Of a stretch of 64,000 bases of DNA, positions 39,028 to 53,800 are shown one piece after another. Source of the stretch: Chrysomallon squamiferum (taxonomy: Eukaryota > Mollusca > Gastropoda > Neomphalida > Peltospiridae); NCBI GenBank assembly GCA_012295275.1, contig CM022671.1, forward strand, positions 19,712,456 to 19,776,455, read 5' to 3'. The translations under genes were made by a program, and so were the position numbers. Below the pieces are notes generated by a model that saw nothing but the letters and a program-made list of their open reading frames with translations, searched no databases and was not told where the DNA came from. The first letter of the stretch is position 1; each line of letters begins with the position of its first letter.

Positions 39028-39830
39028 TGTATAGCAAAAATTATAAAGATGATTTGTATCTCTAATTATTATTCTAAGATTAATCATTAATGAGCTACAT
39101 CTCAATACTGTAAGTCTACAGTGTTATATATTATTTCAAAAGATAAAAAAAAAAATCGTATACTGTAAGTTATAAAATCATTTGAATTATTATAATTGAT
39201 ACTTTGTCATGAGTAAGTGAATGTGTTTAGGTTGTCTGTTTAAAGTGTATGTAATAATTCACTAGATCTAGAAGAATTAAAAACAAAAACATTCGAAGTC
39301 TAAATATTTATGCTAAAGATAATTATTTATTGCACTTTAGAATATAGCTTTTAGCTTTATCATACTGCAGAAAATGAATATAAGATGACAGTTTCTAAAT
39401 ATAATTATATTCTTATATTTTTTAAAATGACATATTTTCTTTTGAATAAAAAAATATTTTATTGCAATAGTACACACATATAATAACAACAAATTTGTTC
39501 AGTGATAAATACTAATAATAATTCAATAATTAAAATGTATCTTCTTAATTCTCTAATTTTCGTGTCTTTTAGTAACAGAAAAATACAAAAGGATGAAAGA
39601 AATATTTCACTCATAAAAATAATTTTGTTAACGTTTTGTTTATTTGTATATCAAAAACAATAAAAATTCATGTATAATAATAATTTTTAGTTTTGTAATG
39701 AACTAGCCTATATTTAGTGCGGTACTATTAAAATGGCAGCTTCCTGAAACAAAGCTGTAATTGTAAACAAACAGACAGTTTAAGTGTGTAATCAGGAAAT
39801 GTAATGTATCTTAATACATAGCAGCAAACA
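38502..39830. promoter_or_regulatory. Divergent promoter region between GDI and RNF123
   Basis: 1.33 kb separates the two start codons. YY1-like words AAAATGGC occur at 38572-38579, near the GDI start, and at about 39730-39737 (AAAATGGCAGC, followed by an ETS-like CTTCCTG) about 100 bases before the RNF123 ATG. Two AAT microsatellites (38899-38934 and 38979-39027) lie between them. Transcription starts are not determinable from sequence alone. Confidence 0.4.
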
Positions 39831-41802
39831 ATGTCGGAAGGAAAGAAAAGTCGAGGTTTAAGTCAAGTGGTCCAGCGAAGGGATGAAAGTGAAAGGGGGA
39901 TGTTTTGTAATCAAGGTTGATTTTATTTCTTTTTCTTTTTATATTTTCAGTTTTGTTACGCGTCGCGCTTCAAGTTCAAGTTACCAGTATTTTTCCATTC
40001 CGCTGTCTACCGATATAAAACAACAAATTATTAACAAGCAATTGTTCTTTCAGTCATATGTTGTTTTTTTGTTGTTGTTTTTTCAATAATTAATTGTTCA
40101 TTAGTATAAATCATTAAATGATTTCACTGTTTCAGTATAATTGTTTAACTTTCAGTAAGTTTCACGATTCAGTATATAAATAATTAAAATATGATACTTA
40201 TGAATTATTATGTTTGTAGATCCATACACCACAAGTTTGTTACAGCATGTTTTCTCAGAAAGAGAAATGGTTGCAGAAGCCAGTGCTTCAGGAGCTGAGT
40301 ATGACATTTTAATATATTATCATATAATACATGGAACCATAATTTTCTTAGCAACTTAAACTTTTGTTTTTGGTATATTCATAACTGATTTATATCTACA
40401 TTTTGGGGTTGGAACAGTATTCTTTTTAAAAAAAATAATATTTATAATTTATGTATATATACAATTATTTTATTTTATTTTGGTAGATTGATTAAGAGAT
40501 TTCTATTATTCATATTAGCTGAACAGAACTGAATATATTACAAACTGCAGAAATGTTTCATTTCACAGAAAACATAAATTAAAATGACTAGAATTGATTC
40601 ATTTATATTTCATGAGATTGAATTGAAAAACTATTTTTATGTTTGTAATAATACAAATTACTTCATATAATTTCATACATTTTTTTTTTTTTTTTCCAGT
40701 AAAGCTCTTGGATTACATAACCTGCAAAGCCACATTGAAAAGTCACTGGAAGCTGTTACTACTCAACAACAAACTAGTGCAGGTAAATATTTTTGTGTTT
40801 TGTTTTAATTTTAGCAGTATGGAGATAGAATTTTTTTTTTAATATAATATAAAGTAATTTCAGAGGATGATATACTTGCAGCCATTGCATTACCATTTTC
40901 CTGAATGAATCAGACATTACACATATTTTCTACAATTTTCATGAAGTATATTTTTTGGGGGATAATTCTTATTTCCTGTAAAATACACACACACACACAC
41001 ACATTTAACAACCATTCTTATATTAACAATGCATGATTGTAAATTAAGAGAAAACAGTGATTGTGACTTTTTCATTTTTATCATTTAATTTTTTACAGAG
41101 AAATGGGAAAACAATAGATATAATGGAACATTGTTGTATTATCAGTAAAATAGATATATGTGTCTATTTACTGAATTATATAGCAATACATTTTAAAAAT
41201 AAGCCTTCTTGTTTCATCACAAAACTATTAATTGTCATTCTTTATTCATAACAAATATTTGGCTGAGATAATAAAGCTGAAAAAAAAAGGAAGTGTACAG
41301 CTTTACTTCTGAAGGTTTTTTTGCAAACACTAAAAATAACTTTAAATAAAAATATATTATTTCAGTATATATATGTTTCATACAGACTGCAATAGATTTC
41401 ACATTTTAATGAGTTACGTAAATTGTAATGTTTTGAAATTTTGTTTGCGAATAACATTTCTTCTGTGTGTTTATTGTATTGGGGACTTTTGTTATTTCAG
41501 ATAATCAGTCTGCCACCAGCACTGGACGCATAGGACCAAGTGAAGTTGTCTTTGATATTCTGTCAAATGTTGGCACACTCATTGTTGAGCCAGACAGACT
41601 TGGGGTAAGATGATAAAATTACTATTCTGAAGTATCCATTATATAAAATTCTTACAAAAATGTACTATTTACCTGAATGTCATGTAATATTGTTATGTTT
41701 TGTCCATTGTTTGATTTTCATTTATCATTGTTGTTTTAAAGTATTGATTTTTTATACAATACTCTGATATGGTTATTCAAGTACTTATTGATTTGTAACA
41801 TG

Positions 41803-41844
<42 letters not shown>

Positions 41845-44800
41845 TTTGTTCTTTGTTTAATTTTCAGTTATCTAGTCACAGTAATTTCAGCACTATGAGG
41901 GCCAATACTTGTGTTTTTAAAGGTATGAATGATTAATGAATCATTTATTATATCATGTGATGTTTACATTTTCAAAACCAAGTCAATAATAAGTATTCTC
42001 TTTATTGGTAAGATCAGCCTATAATAAAAAAAAAGAAAAAAAAAGTAACAAAACTGAAACAAAATCACAACTAGAGCAAACTAATAACACATATTTATAA
42101 TGTTTGCCTTCAGTTGCACTGTGAACAAACTGATTTGCATACTATCCTTTTACATTAATTGGACTATTGCAAGGATTTTTGGAGAGATCAAATAAATTTC
42201 AGCTTCATGTTTTTAATCCATATAATAAGACAATTTATTTATTTTCTGATTCACATTAACTATAATTACTTCATATTATTTTCACCAGACATGTATAATT
42301 TTTAAAACAAGACATAAATATCTATTGCTTATTTTTATTGTTTTATAATTACATTCAGTAGTTGTAAACTTAATAACAGATGTCTACCTCTCATGAAAAT
42401 TATTTTATTGTTCTTTCTCTGTTTCATATATACTATTATAATTAAAGCTAATAATAGCATTAAGAACAATTATTTTTTTAACATCTACACCATCAAATTT
42501 TATTAACAATTTTTCTTTTTTATATATTAGGTAAATATTGTAATTATTAATTCATGATCGTAATTGTTATATGCTTATTACTGGGTTTTCAGGAAAATGG
42601 ATATATGAACTAATGTTGGGTTCAAAAGGTGTCATGCAGCTTGGTTGGTGTACACTTCACTGTAAATTTTCACAGGAGGTAAAAAAAAATTATTAATGTT
42701 TTTGAATGTGTACTACCTTAGTGTTTTTGTAGTAGAATGGCTTCTGGATAAAAGAATAACTTCTTTTTTCATTCGTTTCTATATTTTGTATAAACAGTTC
42801 AAATTTCAGTTTTTCCTCCGATTTTCTAATTGTTTTATCAGCCATTACAAGACTATTTTGTGCCTTTTTGACAGTGGGACAGTCTTTATTTATTTGCTGA
42901 TAATTATAAAAATATCTCAAGAAATAGATGTCATATTATATTTTTGCCATGAAACTACTTACATTTTCAGGAAGGAGTAGGTGATACACCAGATTCTTAT
43001 GCTTATGATGGTAGCCGGCTTAGAAAGTGGAATGTTAAAACTCAAAAGTATGGTGAGGTATGTAAGATATTTATAAATATAGAAAATAGTTATTTCTTCT
43101 CCTAATACGCTGTAAATTATTAATTCTTCCTTATAATAATGGTGCTGATGTGCATTTATATGTATTTATTTAAGACATTGCCATTTTTAACTAAACTGTA
43201 TAATTTTAAGCACAGAAAATTGTGTCCAGTTTTAAGAATGTTTTAAAAAAGAATTACACTGAACAAAGAATATCAGCTGGTTTGAATAAAATATTAAAAA
43301 GGTTTCTTACAAAATAAAAGTTAATTAAGAAATTTTATATAAAGATATGAAATAATCTGTTACCTTTGAAAGCATCATGGGCCAATTTTTCAGCCAACAA
43401 GATGATACAGCCTGATTATTTGTTCCTCTTTTATTTTCCAGCCATGGTTAACTGGGGATGTGATCAGTTGTGCCATTGACTGTGATAATGGAACTATAAC
43501 ATTTTACAGGTATGTCAGTCAAAATACTTTTGTTAATGAGAAATGAGTGTTAAAGTGTCTTTGCATGTCTCCACCTTATTTTTATAAAATGTATTCTCTA
43601 ATAATATTTAATACCATGTGTGGCATGTTTATAATTATTAATATATCATTAGAAACGTAATACAGATAAGCAGACAGACAGATATATTCTGTTATTTTTT
43701 CACATGACCAGTGTTTTTTTTTGTTTTTGCAAAATATATTTCATTTTGATTGAAATTCTATGTTTATCTTTGTGAAACATGATTTATATTGTTATTCTTC
43801 TTACTATAATGAAAACATTTGAAATTTTCAGTCTTTGTTTTATACCATGTCTAGTGCTCTATTTAGTATTATTTTTTTATTTAAATATTTATTATAATAC
43901 TTTTTTTTGTTGTCAGAAATGGGAATAACATGGGACAAGCATTTTCATCTGTGAAATTAGGTCCAAACTGTGCCTATTTCCCTGCTGTCAGTTTGTCTGT
44001 GACTGAAAACTTGAGAGCAAACTTTGGTGCTACTCCACTCAGATATCCTTTTTTTGAATCATTTGAATAATTGTATATTAACGAAATGATTTATTTTTGC
44101 TGCTGTAAATAATAATAATGTTAAAGGTGTAGCACTGGTAATATGAACAAGAAGCCAGGATATATTTTGTATTCTTACTTTAACTGTTTTATTTTTTTCT
44201 ATGCACTGATCTTTTCCATAATAATTAAATAAATCATTATAATAAAATAACAAGCTTAAGATGATGCACAGAAATTAACATCTATTTGTTTCATGGTACA
44301 CTTTCTAATAGAGAAATTGGGGAAAGGCAAACATTTGAAAAACTGAGTATAACTATTATGGCCTTCTTTTATACTGTAATTTATTAATTACTGTCAAATA
44401 TACCAGGGCAGTTATTTTCTAATTTCAAGCATCGTTTTATATTTTTAGGATTTTGTAACACTCGGGTAATTTCATTTTTGTAGTAATTAATGGCATTAAA
44501 CATTTGAAACTTATAGATAAAGAAATTGTTTCTTATTTTATTGCACCTTAACTTTCCTACATATCCTGTTGAAGGCTATCAGCCACTTCAAAATCCACCA
44601 GTCATAGACTTGGTCAGGTCCCAGCTATTGTTTAATTACCTGGAGAAACTCTTACCTGTGATGATTGAAGATGATAAGGTAATATATATATTTAATCACT
44701 GACATATTTATAAGTTTTGGTACATATTAATTTTTTGTTAAAAAATAAAAATGGCATATTGAAAAATTAAATGATAAAATTGCAGTATTTCAAAGCTCAT

Positions 44801-47800
44801 AGAGATAGCATAAGATTGGATGTTATCCTGCAAGTCAGTACTATTAGAGCTAACAGTTGCTGGAAAAAACAAAGGAAAAACAAAACTCAGCTGAAACCAA
44901 ACATTTCTACAGTAGAATGGGAACTACTGAGTAAACATAGCTACTGTAATAACAAAAAGATGCATATATAATTATGTACTGATCTCTGAGCATGGGAGAG
45001 TAAAATAATTGTGACTGTATTTAACAGGTAGCTGGTGCAGAGTTGATTGCTGGGAAGAGTGAAGATGTGCTGCCACCTCTTACTGAACATCGGTCTCGGA
45101 AATGTACAGCCATGCTTGTTGCAGCACACATATTTGAAAATCTTGGTCCATTACTGGTCTGTATTTATTTGTTTTTAATTTTATTGTTGGTATTATTATT
45201 ATTTATACCTTTCTTTCTTTTTTGCAATGAATTTATTTTGAAAAACCTAATGTTATGGTTATGAGATTTTATTACGCATCATATAAAATAGAAAAAGAAG
45301 CTGTTCTAAATCATTTTAAAAACATGCTAAATAATTAGAATTTGTTAGAAAATAAATAAATAACTGATGATGATGATGATGAAATCATGATTTAATTTTG
45401 TCTATTTTATGTCAAAAGAGTACTGATTTTTTATTCATTTTATTTGTGTATTCATTATTTAAATAATTTCTTTTTTTTTTTCCTTTCAGAGAAGTGCCTA
45501 CATTGTTGAATCGTGTTTGTTGAAATTTCTGCTGAAAATCTGTGATTGTGACCAACAAGTGGATGAACCATACGTTGCAAAAATGCTTGACATACTCTGG
45601 GCTCTTCTGCAAGTAAGTTTTTGTTATTATTATTCTATTTTGTTTGTTTGTTTGTTTATCTTCCATATATTATTTTAAATAATATCATTTATATTAAAAT
45701 GACTGAAGTGTGATCAAATTAAAATACATTAATTTCTTAGTAAATTTTATTACTGGTCTTTTCCAGGACTACGAATTAAAGCAATGTCTTGAATATCTAG
45801 CCATTATTCTCCTCTCATCATACCGATTTTCTCCAGTAACACCAGATTTCAAATATCCAGTAAGTTACCTTATATTTTTCTTATAAAATACTGACTGCTT
45901 AGAGCACAACCATGATATATCCATGTTTTATTTGCTTCAGTGAAAGTCAGTTAAACATTTTCAAAAGATCTGTAATGTCATGTCCTTTTTAAATTATTGG
46001 CACTATTATGATATCTACTCTGATTTTCTAACATAAGCTTTATAAGTATTGTGGACATTATGCTGGTACATACACATTCAGTGAACAATCTAACTGTTGA
46101 CATAATTTTTAACAAACATTTATTAAATAGCTGTCAAATTATTTTGGTGCTAGCTTTATTGACATCCTTGTAAATATAAGTAAAAATTATACAAGAAAGA
46201 TTAATCTATCAGGATTTAGATGATCAAAGAATACTTTCTTTTCAGGAAATGGTTTTTATTATTATATTTTTTCTCTTCTTTAATACAAAGGTAATAAATT
46301 ACATGATTTAACCTGCGATTTTTTGATAAAGTTAATGTTTCTGGGTTTTTTTCTGGGTTTTTTTCAGAAGCAGTATCTGACCCTAACACTTGCTATACTC
46401 AAACATCCACAGACAAGAAGACATTTGTTGATTTATGTGTTATATCCTTCATTTGTTTTGTTTAGTGTTTCAGTATTGAATACATTACAAGTTATAAACA
46501 ATAAACTCTCATCTGTATTTTGAAATTAGTATACTTCAAATACAGTGGTTGCAACTGATTTAACTAAAATATATACATGGCTGCTACAAAATTATTTTTT
46601 GTTTTATGAGGGGAAAGTATTCTAATAGTTTGTTGTATTTATGAGTGTATTTTGTTTTTCTTAACCTAATTACATTTGATAAAATCAAATTTCCAATCTT
46701 TATGCACATAAAACCACCAGATGATGCAGGATTGGCTGAGATTATTCCTTCTGTCTGGTGGGAAACCATGTCAAAGGTAACTTTATTCTTTAAGTTTGAG
46801 ATTTAATGCAATTTCAGTGCAAGCCCATAATTTATAACATATTTTTGACTTGAAATAAACTAATAATTAGATGTCATTCATGATTTGTTTTACACTGAAC
46901 TGGTTTTACTTTATAACTTTAGATAATATATTAATTTATGTTAGCCAAGTAATCTATTAGTATTTCTCATATTAGAAGTTAATCTGTTTAATATTTCTTG
47001 ATAATGTAATCACATATAACATTTCATATTAACAACTAATCTGACAAAATTTCAGATTATCAGTTAATCTTGTTTATATTTCATGTTAACATAATATCAT
47101 TTAATATACAGGATGATGATGATGATGAAATTCCTAGTGTACCTCTTACTACAGAAGAAAAACTTAGACAAAAAACCTATACTGCTGCATGTGATAAACT
47201 GAGAAAGAAAATTGAAGGTATTTATCAAACTTTTATTCATATAAGAGAGCCATAATAGAAAACAGATGTGCAATGTAAATTGTGGTGGTAATGTTGTTTT
47301 TGTTTTTTTTCTCCATTAACTTATTTTCATTTAAATAAATAAAATTTAATAATAAAATTTTATTACCAAAATTACTTGCAGTTTTTTCCTTGAGAATTCA
47401 TAATTTAAAAAACAAATTAAGTATTTATAAAAAGATAGTAAAATATAATTAATTTTCCTTTAGAATTTTTTTTTTTTTTTTTAATTTTTGCGATTTGTAG
47501 AATTAATAGTTATTTTTGCATCTTAATTTGTGAGATTATTGCTTCTTAAAAAATATTATTGGTAACACTGTATTTTCAGAAATTGAAGAAATCCAAATTG
47601 AGATGCTGAAAGTATTACTAATACATAATGATCCAAAAGATGTATGTTTCATTTTCTTCAAACATTAAACTATTCATTTATTTTACTTTTTCAGTCAATA
47701 AATATGATTTAAATTCATTTATTTATAATTTTAAAATATCTTCTATATACACTTTTTTGATCTTCCTTTTTTCTCAATGTCTATCTCTCTGACATATTCC

Positions 47801-50800
47801 CTGTGATCCATTTTTTGTTTCTCTTCTCATTGATTCTCCCTCTCTATTTATTTTGTCTTTCACATGCTTTTACTTTCATTTTCACTGATTTTGTCTTCAT
47901 TTTTTTTATCATTATTCTTTTTTCTTCTTTTTTTTTTTTTACTGTCTGTTTGTTTTTACTCTAATTATTTAGGTTAAACTTGACATTGTTCATTTCACAA
48001 ACTTAAGATATTATTAATATGATGTTGAAGATTTCACAGAAAAATTTTAATTTGTTATTTTAATTTTTTTTTTTATAGGAAAAGACCACAAGAGATATCT
48101 TCATGGAGAAACTGCATTCGTTTTTACATGAGAACAGTGGTGTGATGCGAGTGTATCAAGTCAACACTTGTCCTCTGCCTGTCAGTCTCTGTTTCTTTCA
48201 TCGTCTTGTCAAAGCTGTTCAGTATTATTGGGATATTTTCCAAAAAGAAGATCCAGCAAGATTTGTTAAGAGCACAGGTAAACTTAATTTTTAAAACATT
48301 ATCTTTATCAGCAAAGATTTTTAACTAGGGCCATAATACAGTTTTTTTTTTTTACTTTTTAAAATTATTTTTGCTTACAAAAATGTGTTACTAGCTTGGG
48401 TCAAATTTAAAATTTTAAATTATCTTTATCCTGCAGTTGTTAAAAATTATAAATTAATTATTAATTTGTGTGATTGAATTAATAAAAACTATTGTCATTA
48501 AACATTTATAATTATAATGAAGTAGATATTGTTGTATTTAGTGTAATTTAATTTTACAGAGGCATTTTTGCCTATGCAACAATTCTGGACTGACTCAAGA
48601 GATTACTTTGACTTCCAACGCTGTGGCGGTTTAATGTCTCATCTTAACAGAACTCTTGGTGGTGAGTTTTAAATTATAGCATCAAGTCCATAGTGAATAC
48701 AGGTTCAGTTTGATTATTTTCATGTATTGACAACATCCTTGTTCTTATAATAATAACATCAGTATTTCTTTCACATATTTAATTAATTTTCATTAGTTTA
48801 GCATAGTTTTTTAGTAAGTATTTATATTATAGATCTGTTTGGACGTTTTTCACATTTATTTAAACTTAAAAAAATTAAACATAAAAAATACAATAATTTT
48901 TTACAGCTGTTGATTTTTGATACATAAAATATTTGTCTGATGTATTTTAATTTTATTTTGGTTTTTTTTACTGAGTTTAAAGAGTATGAATGGATGTTTG
49001 TAGTTTCATACAGCTTATTTTAACAGTAAATATAGTTTTATAAATTTTCAGCTCTGACATGAAATATGTATATTAGTAATATGCAGAACATATATTGATT
49101 TTAATTTTATACATATATAATATTTTTCAAATCTATACATTTTTTCCATTTTAATTCAAAGCTGAAGTAAACAAAGCTCAGGGAATTTCTCTCACCGATG
49201 ATGGAAAAGTTGTGAAAGTGGACAAAAAGTCAGGAAAAGATCACTCTGCTGAAAAATGTAAAATTATTTTAATTTATTTATTTTTTCTTTCCTTCTTTCT
49301 TATTATTTTTTTTAATTTTTTTATTTCCAGTAATGTAGTGAGTTGTTAAACTTATTTTGTGTTAATTTGGGGCAGGATATTGCTCATTAGTTAGATTATT
49401 GGTTGGTGGATCATCGTGGGATAAAAAAAGTTACTGCTGTATATTTACTTATTAAAGGACAAGGTGAGTGCTTTTCTGTCTGTGGGAATTTGTATATAAA
49501 ATATTGATATGAAATATTTGATATCCAATAACTGATGACAGAAATTGTTTATATTTTATTGAAGTTTGATAAGCTTTTTAGCATTATACATTTAGTTTTA
49601 ATAGGTGCTTATATTGGTGTTGATATTTTTTTTTTTTTTTTTAAGAATATTAAAACCTAAATTCTAAAGTTTTAACAATATTTAGTTTCTGTAGAAAAAG
49701 AAATGATAATAAAAATGTCTGGTTTAATACCATACACATATAGATTTGCTTTGATTTTAAATATGCTATTCTGTCTGTTGCAGCTGAGTATCCGGAACGT
49801 GAAATGCCAAGTGGAAACACTCTGATGAGACTTCTTGATAGTCTTATTCTCCTCTACCATATAGCAGCACACAAACAACTAGGCAAGGTAAAAAAAAAAA
49901 CAAGATTAACTGAATCTATTTTTATTAGTTAAGATGGCAACTTTCAGTGAACAATATTAAAATATTTTGAGATTTTTAATGCCTCTCTTAGAGAATAATA
50001 ATCTCAGTTAAAGGGAATAATACTGTGAATGTTTTTGAAATATAATACAAACTTTTGTAAACATAATTCAAATTTTGATTATTGATAATGCAAATTGTAG
50101 TTGAATATTACAGATTATAGTTAATAATAACACAGTTTTCAGTTTATAATAAATAATACAAATTTCAGTTAATCATTTTGCAGACTTCATTTAATAATAG
50201 TTCAGATTTCATTGAATGATATTGCAAATTTAAGTAAATCATTTTGCTAATTTCAATGAAAAACATTGCAGTTTTTCATGTACCAGGTAATAATAATGTG
50301 TGTAAATGTTTAAAACGTTTTTCAGATGTGTGCATTACGAGATAATTTAAAAGAATTTGTCCTAGCCTATCAAGATACAGAAGATAAACTGAAGAGATGT
50401 CCTTCAGATGTAAGTTAAACATATAAAAAATTGATTTGTCACCTTTTTTTAAATGTGGAAGTATTAGACTTTGATATAATGTAATTTAAAAAAAAAAAAA
50501 AATTATATCTGTATATGTTACAGATAAATTCTCTTTTTTTTTAGCGAAGGTGATAACTGTGTAATCAAGGTACTTTTTGGAGACTTTGTAAATCGGTCAT
50601 TTGAAATGTCAACTCCAAATACATTTCTGTATGTTATATATTACTACTTGACCAAAACAAAGATGAAAAACAATGCCATTTTTTTTGTCATATTTCATAA
50701 TTAGCTAATATTGGTCTTAAAGGGCAAAAAAGGATTATTTAGAAACATGTCAAATATATATACACACACACACGCGCACAACACACACACAAAATTGTTT

Positions 50801-53800
50801 GGATCAGGAAAATAATCATCAAGTCATACAATATTCCACTAAATGGATATGTTATTAGGACAAACTCTACTGATAAATTATTTATTTTTATTTTTAAAGA
50901 TGATTGATGTACGTGAATACCTTGGTAATGCCAAGCAGGTGTTTCTTGACAAGATCACTGAGCAGGCTAGACAGATGGGATGGGTTGTTGCTGTTATTTA
51001 TTCAAAGGTAAAGAATACAAGTAATAAAATGTTCAAAGATTTCTTTATTTGATACATGGTATGCCACGACCAAAATATGTTAGTATATTTGTTCATTTTG
51101 TAATAAAAGGAACAGATGATTTAAAACAAAAAATTTTGAATTTTTAACAAAAAATTTACATTTAAAACAGATGTGTATATATTATTTTTATTAAAAAGGC
51201 AAATGTTTTAACCAGTTTATAACCTCAAAAAGGTGAAAGCAATTCCATTTTCGTTCTGTTAACATTAGTGGTTTCAGTCTTGTTGAATCCAGCAATAAGG
51301 GTTTATTTTACATTAACAATTTTTAATGTGTCTGTCTCAAATATTTCACCTAAGAGTCAGGCTAAACACTGATATAAATGTAATAAAATGTTTATTTATT
51401 ATATTGAAAAGAAGATTATAAAAATACTTACTTTGGGTATGACTAAACAAAATTATTGCTTTACTTTGAGTTATTATTTGTTTTACCAAAAATTCTCCTC
51501 TTAATATTAATTGATTTTTCACCAAAAAAAAGTATTGTAAATTAAGAACAAATAAAATATTAATACTTTTTCTTATCCTAAACAGACCAAGCAAATGGAT
51601 ATTACCTGGCTGTTAAATGTACTGTTGAAAACAATCGAGAAAGCCTCCAAGTATGGCCGACTGTTTCAGTATTTACCAGAATTCTACATAGAATCCTGTA
51701 TTACCTGTTATATTGCACTGAGATACTACATGCACCCTACAATGAGATTTGAAGCAATCGATGGTAGATTATAAATTTTATAATTTGTGTGCCTGATTAT
51801 CTTATCTAAGAATATACACTTAAACTGATAATCTTTCTGTCCTGCCAGATTTAATTTTAATTAAATCCCTTTAAACTTTCTCTGAGATAATGAATGTATT
51901 TCTATTTATAACAGATACATATAAGAATCTTTATTATAACATAACTCTCACAGGAAATGTCAGTATAATGAAAGCTTTTCTAACCTTAATATTTAGTGTA
52001 TTACCTTTTCACTTTTATTAGAACAGAATCAATTGATAATTTATTAGTGATAAATAATACTAATTTTGTTTTTCTTATTGTGGTGTGTTTGCAGGTCATG
52101 ATGACTTGTTACTTAAGAGATATGCAGAGTTTCTCATCAATCATTTTGCTGATACCAGAATTGTCAGCAATGGTAAGACACGCAAACTATTTTTTCAGAA
52201 CACGTTTGACATCTTATTCTGTACTGTAGTCAAAACAACCAGTAAAAGCTGAAAATATACATTCATTTTTAACATGCCTTTTCTCTGAAAGCATCTGCTA
52301 AATATATAGGGAGAAGATAATTATGAAAACAGAAGGAACAGTCGGCTATTAAATTAGAAAATAATGACATCTATACTGTTATAGCTTTTATTAATCTTTG
52401 AATTTTTTGCATCTTTTGAATTTCAGTTTATATTTTAATAATGGTTATAACTATTTAAAATTTTATTTACTCTTTTATAAAATCTTACTTTATAGATCTC
52501 CGTGATAATCTAGTCCAAGCTCTAGCTTGCTTTATTTGTTACCCTCGGACACTGAAGATTCTTGAATCATTGCCTCTCGATAGGTAAAAAAATGTGTGTG
52601 TGTGTGTTCGTGTGTATATATATAAGAAATTATCTAGACTTTGCTTAACTTAGAATGATTTTGTTTTCTTTGATATATTAGATACATGAATACATAGATA
52701 GTTTATTTAATGTTGTCTGCCACTGATAGAGGGGTGGTAAAAATATTTTCATTTTAATGAGAAAAACTGACATAACAATTTAATTTTCTCACTTAATATA
52801 ATTTTGATCATATGTTACAAAATTTAAAGTTATACGACAACAGTTAAGTTAGCTTTATTACTGGAAATATATTTAAAAACTGTTATGCATGTTATATTAT
52901 TGTCAGATATAGTAAATGTATGTTACAATTGTGTCTAATGTTATATTCTTATAATATATCTGATAAGTTATAAATATACTAATACATATATCAGACAATT
53001 GTGTCTAAATGTTATATTCTTGTAATATATCTGATAAGTTATAAATATACTAATACATATATCAGACAATTGTTTTAAATATTGTATTATTACTGCAAAG
53101 GTTTTGGACAGCATTGTAAAATGGTAAAGAAATCTGACTTAAAAAATTATGTTAATTGTTTTAACTTACATTGTTGTTATGAAAGAAGTTACATCTTATC
53201 ACTATTGTTAAAACATCTGACTCATTTTTAAAAGTAATATATTATTTTCTTTATGTTTTTATATTTCAGTCAAACATCTGTTCTCCGTGCACTAATAGCT
53301 CCATATGAAAACAGATCTTGGGCTCACACAAACTGGATTCTTGTACGACTTTGGAAAGTATGTGTTTAAGTCATGAAATAGCTGGTTTAAATACTTTTTC
53401 TTTTACACTGTTAGTGAAAATTGTTTCAGTTCTTTCTTTTCAGGAATATATCAACAAAAATGTAATTCATAGAATACTGACATCTTTTAACATGTAGGAT
53501 ACATTTAGTGATCTTTGCTGATTTTCTAGTGGATTATATAACAGAATGTCTGGTGTATCATAGTTCACTCCTATCGTGGTTCACAGTTTTCTCAGAATAA
53601 ACTGGATTCATTAATACATTTTTTCTTTTTTCTTTTTTTCTTCCAGGGCTGTGGTTTTGCCTTCCGATATCGCTACTTGCCAAATCTTGTGCCTTCAAAA
53701 GTTCAGCCAACTGAGTTTAGTTTTGTGAGTTTGCATAGTAAGTTGAAAGATTTATATGTTATGTCGGTAATGGTAACTGAAACATGTATTTTCAAATCAA

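Noticed and set aside
46442-46523. Extension of RNF123 exon 14 through the open frame [13 protein letters not shown]
   Set aside because: It ends in a stop, does not match RNF123 orthologues as recalled, and begins exactly at a U12 donor; the AT-AC splice restores conserved sequence.
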